From Symsagittifera roscoffensis (Eukaryota > Xenacoelomorpha > Acoela > Convolutidae), in the NCBI RefSeq assembly GCF_963678635.1, contig NC_087068.1, forward strand, positions 34,793,436 through 34,857,435: a stretch of 64,000 nt of DNA. Direction: 5' to 3'. Below are positions 56,555 to 64,000 of this stretch, in pieces (the first letter of the stretch is position 1; each line of letters opens with the position of its first letter). Made by a program: the position numbers and the translations under genes. The notes beneath the pieces were generated by a model. It did not search any database. It saw only the letters and a list, made by a program, of their open reading frames with translations, and was not told the origin of the DNA.

Positions 56555-56688
56555 AAACGTATCTGGTTTTAGTTACTTTTCTGTTTATTTTAGAGGTAAA
56601 AATTGTAAGCTTACTAATTGTATTTTTTCAGTTCAAACGTATCTGGTTTTAGTTATTTTTCTGTTTAACTTAGAGGTAAAAATTGTAA
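56555..56688. repeat. 80-bp tandem duplication
   Basis: aaacgtatctggttttagtt...gaggtaaaaattgtaa at 56555-56608 recurs at 56635-56688, offset 80 bp, with three or four differences. It lies immediately left of the array. Confidence 0.85.
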
Positions 56689-56722
56689 CAATAATAATCA
56701 TTTAGCTCATATCCTCAACACA

Positions 56723-59700
56723 TGACCTTTTATATTCTGTCTCAAAAACTTTTTTATTGAGTTTTCATTTTTTTCACACATTCGACTCGCAGAAATGGTA
56801 CCGAAATCAAAGCGAAATTTTTTTCTGGGTTGCGCCGTCTCCGCTTTGGTCTGAAAACTCGCGCCTATCCACCGAAGGTCGCGAGGAAAAGCTTCTTGAA
56901 TGCACCGCGTTTGCCTTGGTCTGGAAAGTCAGACCAAGATCTGGAAAGTCCGGAATGTCGTGCCGCGTCCGACTTGATCTGGAAAATCGCGCTGCCTCCG
57001 CCTTGTCCGGAAAATTGTGCCGCGATCAATAAGGGAGCAAAATCTGCACAGCAAAAGTTTCTGCCGAGATGTTTTAATTTTTTATCTCACTTCCTGAGCG
57101 TACAGCTGAAGCTCAAGAGCAGACAGCTACGCAACTTTCAGGGTTGATGGTGCTACAGTTGTCGGACGCTTTGATTTTTCTTTAATTGCTTAGTTGAATG
57201 CTGCTCAGACAAAATTTTGAAAATTCTTAAATATCTTGAATTCTTAAACAACTCGTTTTAATCACTATTTTGAAACTTTTTTTGAGTTAATGCCTTGAAT
57301 TAATGCTTTGATGGCAAATTTTTGAGTTATTGCCTAGATGGCAAACTTGTTAATTAATTATAACTTTGAGAAAAAAAATTTAGTTTGTGAGGTTTTGATT
57401 TTTTTACTCATTATCATAACCACAAAACAAGACCTTTTCTATTCTGTCTTCGAAATTGTTTTTTGTTTTTTCAAGATTTTTTCCACACAGTCGACTAGCA
57501 AAAACGGTACCAATATCGAAGCGAAAACTTTTTTCTGGGTTGCGCCGTCTCCGCTTTGGTCTGAAAACTCGCGCTCTATCCACTGAAGGTCGCGAAGAAA
57601 AGCTTCTTGAATACACCGCGTTTGCCTTGGTCTGGAAAGTCAGACCCAGATCTGGAAAGTCCGGAATGTCGTGCCGCGTCCAACTTGATCTGGAAAATCG
57701 CGCCGCTTCTGCCTTGTCCGGAAAATATTTTTTCTGGGTTGCGCCGTCTCCTCTTTGGTCTGAAAACTCGCGCCCTATCCACCGACGGTCGCAAGGAAAA
57801 GCTTCCTGAATGCACCGCGTTTGCCTTGGTCTGGAAAGTCAGACCAAGATCTGGAAAGTCCGGAATGTCGTGCCGCGTCCGACGTGATCTGGAAAATTGC
57901 GCTGCCTCCGCCTTGTCCGGAAAATTGTGCCGCGATCAATAAGGGAGCAAAATCTGCACAGCAAAAGTTTCTGCCGAGATGTTTTAATTTTTTATCTCAC
58001 TTCCTGAGCGTACAGCTGAAGCTCAAGAGCAGACAGCTACGCAACTTTCAGGGTTGATGGTGCTACAGTTGTCGGACGCTTTGATTTTTCTTTAATTGCT
58101 TAGTTGAATGCTGCTCAGACAAAATTTTGAAAATTCTTAAATATCTTGAATTCTTAAACAACTCGTTTTAATCACTATTTTGAAACTTTTTTTGAGTTAA
58201 TGCCTTGAATTAAAGCTTTGATGGCAAATTTTTGAGTTATTGCCTAGATGGCAAACTTGTTAATTAATTATAACTTTGAGAAAAAAAATTTAGTTTGTGA
58301 GGTTTTGATTTTTTTACTCATTATCATAACCACAAAACAAGACCTTTTCTATTCTGTCTTCGAAATTGTTTTTTGTTTTTTCAAGATTTTTTCCACACAG
58401 TCGACTAGCAAAAACGGTACCAATATCGAAGCGAAAACTTTTTTCTGGGTTGCGCCGTCTCCGCTTTGGTCTGAAAACTCGCGCTCTATCCACTGAAGGT
58501 CGCGAAGAAAAGCTTCTTGAATACACCGCGTTTGCCTTGGTCTGGAAAGTCAGACCCAGATCTGGAAAGTCCGGAATGTCGTGCCGCGTCCAACTTGATC
58601 TGGAAAATCGCGCCGCTTCTGCCTTGTCCGGAAAATATTTTTTCTGGGTTGCGCCGTCTCCTCTTTGGTCTGAAAACTCGCGCCCTATCCACCGACGGTC
58701 GCAAGGAAAAGCTTCCTGAATGCACCGCGTTTGCCTTGGTCTGGAAAGTCAGACCAAGATCTGGAAAGTCCGGAATGTCGTGCCGCGTCCGACGTGATCT
58801 GGAAAATTGCGCTGCCTCCGCCTTGTCCGGAAAATTGTGCCGCGATCAATAAGGGAGCAAAATCTGCACAGCAAAAGTTTCTGCCGAGATGTTTTAATTT
58901 TTTATCTTACTTCCTGATCGTACAGCTGAAGCTCAAGAGCAGACAGCTACGCAACTTTCAGGGTTGATGGTGCTACAGTTATCGGACGCTTTGATTTTTC
59001 TTTAATTGCTTAGTTGAATGCTGCTCAGACAAAATTTTGAAAATTCTTAAATATCTTGAATTCTTAAACAACTCGTTTTAATCACTATTTTGAAACTTTT
59101 TTTTGAGTTAATGCCTTGAATTAATGCTTTTATGGCAAATTTTTGAGTTATTGCCTAGATGGCAAACTTGTTAATTATTTATAACTTTGAGAAAAAAAAT
59201 ATAGATTTGTGAGGTTTTGATTTTTTTTACTCATTATCATAACCACAAAACAAGACCTTTTCTATTCTGTCTTCGAAATTGTTTTTTGTTTTTTCAAGTT
59301 TTTTTCCACACAGTCGACTAGCAAAAACGGTACCAAAATTGAAGCGAAAACTTTTTTCTGGGTTGCGCCGTCTCCGCTTTGGTCTGAAAACTCGCGCTCT
59401 ATCCACCGAAGGTCGCGAGGAAAAGCTTCTTGAATGCACAGCGTTTGCCTTGGTCTGGAAAGTCAGACCAAGATCTGGAAAGTCCGGAATGTCGTGCCGC
59501 GTCCAACTTGATCTGGAAAATCGCGCCGCTTCTGCCTTGTCCGGAAAATATTTTTTCTGGGTTGCGCCGTCTCCGCTTTGGTCTGAAAACTCGCGCCCTA
59601 TCCACCGACGGTCGCAAGGAAAAGCTTCCTGAATGCACCGCGTTTGCCTTGGTCTGGAAAGTCAGACCAAGATCTGGAAAGTCCGGAATGTCGTGCCGCG

Positions 59701-62700
59701 TCCGACGTGATCTGGAAAATTGCGCTGCCTCCGCCTTGTCCGGAAAATTGTGCCGCGATCAATAAGGGAGCAAAATCTGCACAGCAAAAGTTTCTGCCGA
59801 GATGTTTTAATTTTTTATCTTACTTCCTGATCGTACAGCTGAAGCTCAAGAGCAGACAGCTACGCAACTTTCAGGGTTGATGGTGCTACAGTAATCGGAC
59901 GCTTTGATTTTTCTTTAATTGCTTAGTTGAATGCTGCTCAGACAAAATTTTGAAAATTCTTAAATATCTTGAATTCTTAAACAACTCGTTTTAATCACTA
60001 TTTTGAAACTTTTTTTTGAGTTAATGCCTTGAATTAATGCTTTCATGGCAAATTTTTGAGTTATTGCCTAGATGGCAAACTTGTTAATTATTTATAACTT
60101 TGAGAAAAAAAATATAGATTTGTGAGGTTTTGATTTTTTTTTACTCATTATCATAACCACAAAACAAGACCTTTTCTATTCTGTCTTCGAAATTGTTTTT
60201 TGTTTTTTCAAGTTTTTTTCCACACAGTCGACTAGCAAAAACGGTACCAAAATTGAAGCGAAAACTTTTTTCTGGGTTGCGCCGTCTCCGCTTTGGTCTG
60301 AAAACTCGCGCTCTATCCACCGAAGGTCGCGAGGAAAAGCTTCTTGAATGCACAGCGTTTGCCTTGGTCTGGAAAGTCAGACCAAGATCTGGAAAGTCCG
60401 GATTGTCGTGCCGCGTCCAACTTGATCTGGAAAATCGCGCCGCTTCTGCCTTGTCCGGAAATTTTTTTTTCTGGTTTGCGCCGTCTCCGCTTTGGTCTGA
60501 AAACTCGCGCCCTATCCACCGAAGGTCGCGAGGAAAAGCTTCCTGAATGCACCGCGTTTGCCTTGGTCTGGAAAGTCAGACCAAGATCTGGAAAGTCCGG
60601 AATGTCGTGCCGCGTCCGACTTGATCTGGAAAATTGCGCTGCCTCCGCCTTGTCCGGAAAATTGTGGCGCGATCAATAAGGGAGCAAAGTCTGCACAGCA
60701 AAATTTTCTGCCGAGATTTTTAAATTTTTCATCTCACTTCCTGATCGTACAGCTGAAGCTCAAGAATATACAGCTACGCAACTTTCAGGGTTGATGGTGC
60801 TACAGTTGTCGGACGCTTTGATTTTTCTTTAATTGCTTAGTTGAATGCTGCTCAGACAAAATTTTGAAAATTCTTAAATATCTTGAAATCTTAAACAACT
60901 CGTTTTAATCACTATTTTGAAACTTTTTTTTGAGTTTATGCCTTGAATTAATGCTTTGATGGCAAATTTTTGAGTTATTGCTTTGATGGCAAACTTGTTA
61001 ATTATTTATAACTTTGAGAAAAAAAATTTAGATTTGTGAGGTTTTGATTTTTTTTACTCATTGTCATAACCACAAAACAAGACCTTTTCTATTCTGTCTT
61101 CGAAATTGTTTTTTGTTTTTTCAAGTTTTTTTTCCACACAGTCGACTAGCAAAAACGGTACCGAAATCGAAGCGAAAACTTTTTTTTGGGTTGCGCCGTC
61201 TCCGCTTTGGTCTGAAAACTCGCGCTCTATCCACCGAAGGTCGCGAGGAAAAGCTTCTTGAATGCACCGCGTTTGCCTTGGTCTGGAAAATCAGACCAAG
61301 ATCTGGAAAGTCCGGAATGTCTTGCCGTGTCCGACTTGATCTGGAAAATCGCGCTGCCTCCGCCTTGTCCGGAAAATTGTGCCGCGATCAATTAGGGAGC
61401 AAAATCTGCACAGCAAAATTTTCTGCCGAGATGTTTTAATTTTTTATCTCACTTCCTGAGCGTACAGCTGAAGCTCAAGAGCAGACAGCTACGCAACTTT
61501 CAGGGTTGATGGTGCTACAGTTGTCGGACGCTTTGATTTTTTTTTAATTGCTTAGTTGAATGCTGTTCAGACAAAATTTTGAAAATTCTTAAACATCTTG
61601 AATTCTTAAACAACTCGTTTTAATCACTATTTTGAAACTTTATTTTGAGTTAATGCCTTGAATTAATGCTTTGATGGCAAATTTTTGAGTTATTACCTAG
61701 ATGGCAAACTTGTTAATTATTTATAACTTTGAGAAAAAAAAATTTAGATTTTTTGAGGTTTTGATTTTTTTTTACTCATTATCATAACCACAAAACAAGA
61801 CCTTTTCTATTCTGTCTTCGAAAATGTTTTTTGTTTTTTCAAGTTTTTTCCACACAGTCGACTAGCAAAAACGGTACCGAAATCGAAGCGAAAACTTTTT
61901 TCTGGGTTGCGCCGTCTCCGCTTTGGTCTGAAAACTCGCTCTCTATCCACCGAAGGTCGCGAGGAAAAGCTTCTTGAATGCACCGCGTTTGTCTTGGTCT
62001 GGAAAGTCAGACCAAGATCTGGAAAGTCCGGAATGTCGTGCCGCGTCTAATTTGATCTGGAAAATCGCGCCGCCTCTACCTTGTCCGGAAAATTGTGCCG
62101 CGGTCAATAAGGGAGCAAAATCTGCACAGCAAAATTTTCTGCCGAGATGTTTTAAATTATTATCTAAATTCCTGAGCGTGCAGCTGATGCTCAAGAGCAG
62201 ACAGCTACGCAACTTTCAGAGTTGATGGTGCTACATTTGTCGGACGCTTTGATTTTTCTTTAATTGCTTAGTTGAATGCTGCTCAGACAAAATTTCTTAA
62301 ATATCTTGATTTCTTCAACAACTCGTTTTAATCACTATTTTGAAACTTTTTTTTGAGTTAATGCCTTGAATTAATGCTTTGATGGCAAATTTTTGAGTTA
62401 TTGTTTAGATGGCAAACTTGTTAATTATTTATAACTTTGAGAAAAAAAAATTAGATTTGTGATGTTTTGATTTTTTTACTCATTGTCATAACCACAAAAC
62501 AAGACCTTTTCTATTCTGTCTTCGAAATTGTTTTTTGTTTTTTCAAGTTTTTTTTCCACACAGTCGACTAGCAAAAACGGTACCGAAATTGAAGCGAAAA
62601 ATTTTTTCTGGGTTGCGCCATCCCCGCTTTAGTCTGAAAACTCGCGCTCTATCCACCGAAGGTCGCGAGGAAAAGCTTCTTGAATGCACCGCGTTTGCCT

Positions 62701-64000
62701 TGGTCTGTAAAGTCAGACCAAGATCGGGAAATTCCGGAATGTCGTGCCGCGTCTAACTTGATCTGGAAAATCGCGCCGCCTCTGCCTTGTCCGGAAAATT
62801 GTGCCGCGATCAATAAGGGAGCAAAATCTGCACAGCAAAATTTTCTGCCGAGATGTTTTGAATTATTATCTCACTTCCTGAGCGTGCAGCTGATGCTCAA
62901 GAGCAGACAGCTACGCAACTTTCAGGATTGATGGTGCTACAATTGTCGGACGCTTTGATTTTTCTTTAATTGCTTAGTTGAATGCTGCTCAGACAAAATT
63001 TTGAAAATTCCTTATTATCTTGAATTCTTAAACAACTCGTTTTAATCACTATTTTGAAACTTTTTTTGAGTTAATGCCTTGAATTAATCCTTTGATGGCA
63101 AATTTTTGAGTTATTGCCTTGATGGCAAACTTGTTAATTATTTATAACTTTGAGAAAAAAAAATTTAGATTTGTAAGGTTTTGATTTTTTTTACTCATTA
63201 TCATAACCACAAAACAAGACCTTTTCTATTCTGTCTTCGAAATTGTTTTTTGTTTTTTCAAGTTTTTTTCCACGCATTCGACAGGCAAAAACGGTACCGA
63301 AATCGAAGCGAAAACTTTTTTCTGGGTTGCGCCGTATCCGCTTTGGTCTGAAAACTCGCGCTCTATCCACCGAAGGTCGCGAGGAAAAGCTTCTTGAATG
63401 CACCGCGTTTGCCTTGGTCTGGAAAGTCAGACCAAGATCTGGAAAGTCCGGAATGTCGTGCCGCGTCCAACTTGATCTGGAAAATTGCGCCGCCTCTGCC
63501 TTGTCCGGAAAACTTTTTTTCTGGGTTGCGCCGTCTCCGCTTTGGTCTGAAATCTCGCGCTCTATCCACCGAAGGTCGCGAGGGAAAGCTTCTTGAATGC
63601 ACCGCGTTTGCCTTGGTCTGGAAAGTCACACCTAAATCTGGAAAGTCCGGAATGTCTTGCCGCGTCCGACTTGATCTGGAAAATCGCGCTGCCTCCGCCT
63701 TGTCCGGAAAATTGTGCCGCGATCAATAAGGGAGCAAAATCTGCACAGCAAAAGTTTCTGCCGAGATGTTTTGAATTATTATCTCACTTCCTGAGCGTGC
63801 AGCTGATGCTCAAGAGCAGACAGCTACGCAACTTTCAGGATTGATGGTGCTACAATTGTCGGACGCTTTGATTTTTCTTTAATTGCTTAGTTGAATGCTG
63901 CTCAGACATAATTTTGAAAATTCTTAAACATCTTGAATTCTTAAACAACTCGTTTTAATCACACTTTGAAACTTTTCTTTGAGTTAATGCCTTGAATTAA
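56723..64000. repeat. Tandem array of ~710-bp and ~912-bp units with GC-rich cores
   Basis: The landmark gacctttt.tattctgtc occurs at 56723, 57431, 58341, 59254, 60168, 61081, 61799, 62503 and 63218, giving steps of 708, 910, 913, 914, 913, 718, 704 and 715 bp; the array leaves the window. Each unit has an AT-rich lead, a GC-rich core (ctgggttgcgccgtctccg... to ...gccgcgatcaataaggga), then an AT-rich tail. In the long units the core block is doubled with a 199-bp offset (for example ctgggtt at 57535 and 57734). Units 2 and 3 are almost identical, as are 4 and 5, so pairs have been copied recently. The core offset is not a multiple of three and frames are open on both strands, so coding is unlikely. 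Confidence 0.95.
56915..56938. other. Conserved hairpin in the array core (first of a series)
   Basis: cttggtctg (56915-56923) pairs perfectly with cagaccaag (56930-56938) around the 6-base loop gaaagt. The same element recurs in nearly every core. In the unit at 62503 the loop is taaagt and in that at 61081 gaaaat, with the stem intact. The first cores of the units at 57431 and 58341 (cagacccag) and the second core at 63600 (cacacctaa) carry stem mismatches. Confidence 0.7.

Noticed and set aside
56830-64000. Many 70-130-codon frames on both strands in the right-end array, resembling a repeated basic protein
   Set aside because: They overlap in several frames and strands, the core offset of 199 bp is not a multiple of three, and unit lengths vary out of phase. 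This is what GC-rich, stop-poor repeat DNA produces.
56723-64000. CRISPR-like array
   Set aside because: Repeats are long and contiguous without unique spacers, and the context is a eukaryotic genome.

Overview
This is an AT-rich stretch of a metazoan, probably invertebrate, nuclear genome. The evidence is a Ty3/gypsy-type retroelement with env-like genes, remnants of a Maverick/Polinton (adintovirus-like) element, a CACTA-type (Tnp2-like) transposase relic, several satellite families, long tetranucleotide microsatellites and a 200-N scaffold gap. The species cannot be named from the sequence. No intact, confidently host-encoded gene was found; nearly everything recognisable is mobile-element or tandem-repeat DNA in decay.

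Layout. (1) 1-~19.6 kb: one decayed, env-bearing Ty3-like retroelement on the + strand. A 5722-bp internal segment (Gag start to mid-RNase H) is tandemly duplicated, so the window opens inside a left copy (1-2976) that runs into a second, almost identical copy (2977-8698). The rest of pol (RNase H end, integrase, C-terminus) runs to 11135. Three more reading frames follow: ORF3 (12174-13318), an env-like protein (13445-15818) and an extra 3' ORF (15871-17640) that ends exactly at a consensus intron. An LTR-like region with 0.28-kb direct repeats and strong hairpins lies at 18.4-19.8 kb. (2) 20.1-21.05 kb: a cluster of regularly spaced inverted CCAAT boxes upstream of a short, frame-broken possible gene. 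(3) 21-29.8 kb: AT-rich DNA with a fossil Maverick/adinto-like module at 25.2-28.8 kb: c-integrase, a capsid-associated protein, a small core-protein motif and an F54H12.2-type capsid-like protein. (4) 29.7-40.9 kb: a ~0.4-kb repeat pair with a poly-C tract, a 6.7-kb degenerate satellite with higher-order structure, a (CCAT)n-like tract and a long (AAGT)n microsatellite. (5) 41-55.2 kb: an unassigned ORF, the assembly gap, then three tandem ~3.2-kb units derived from a CACTA-like transposase, the first interrupted by a 167-bp satellite array. (6) 56.7-64 kb: a tandem array of ~710- and ~912-bp units with GC-rich, hairpin-forming cores in AT-rich flanks, running off the window.

Common theme: three unrelated loci in 64 kb show head-to-tail tandem duplication, in two cases with breakpoints inside a mobile-element coding region and with only a few bases of shared sequence at the junction. 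The best candidates for something undescribed are the GC-core array at the right end, the extra spliced 3' ORF of the retroelement, and the CCAAT-box array.
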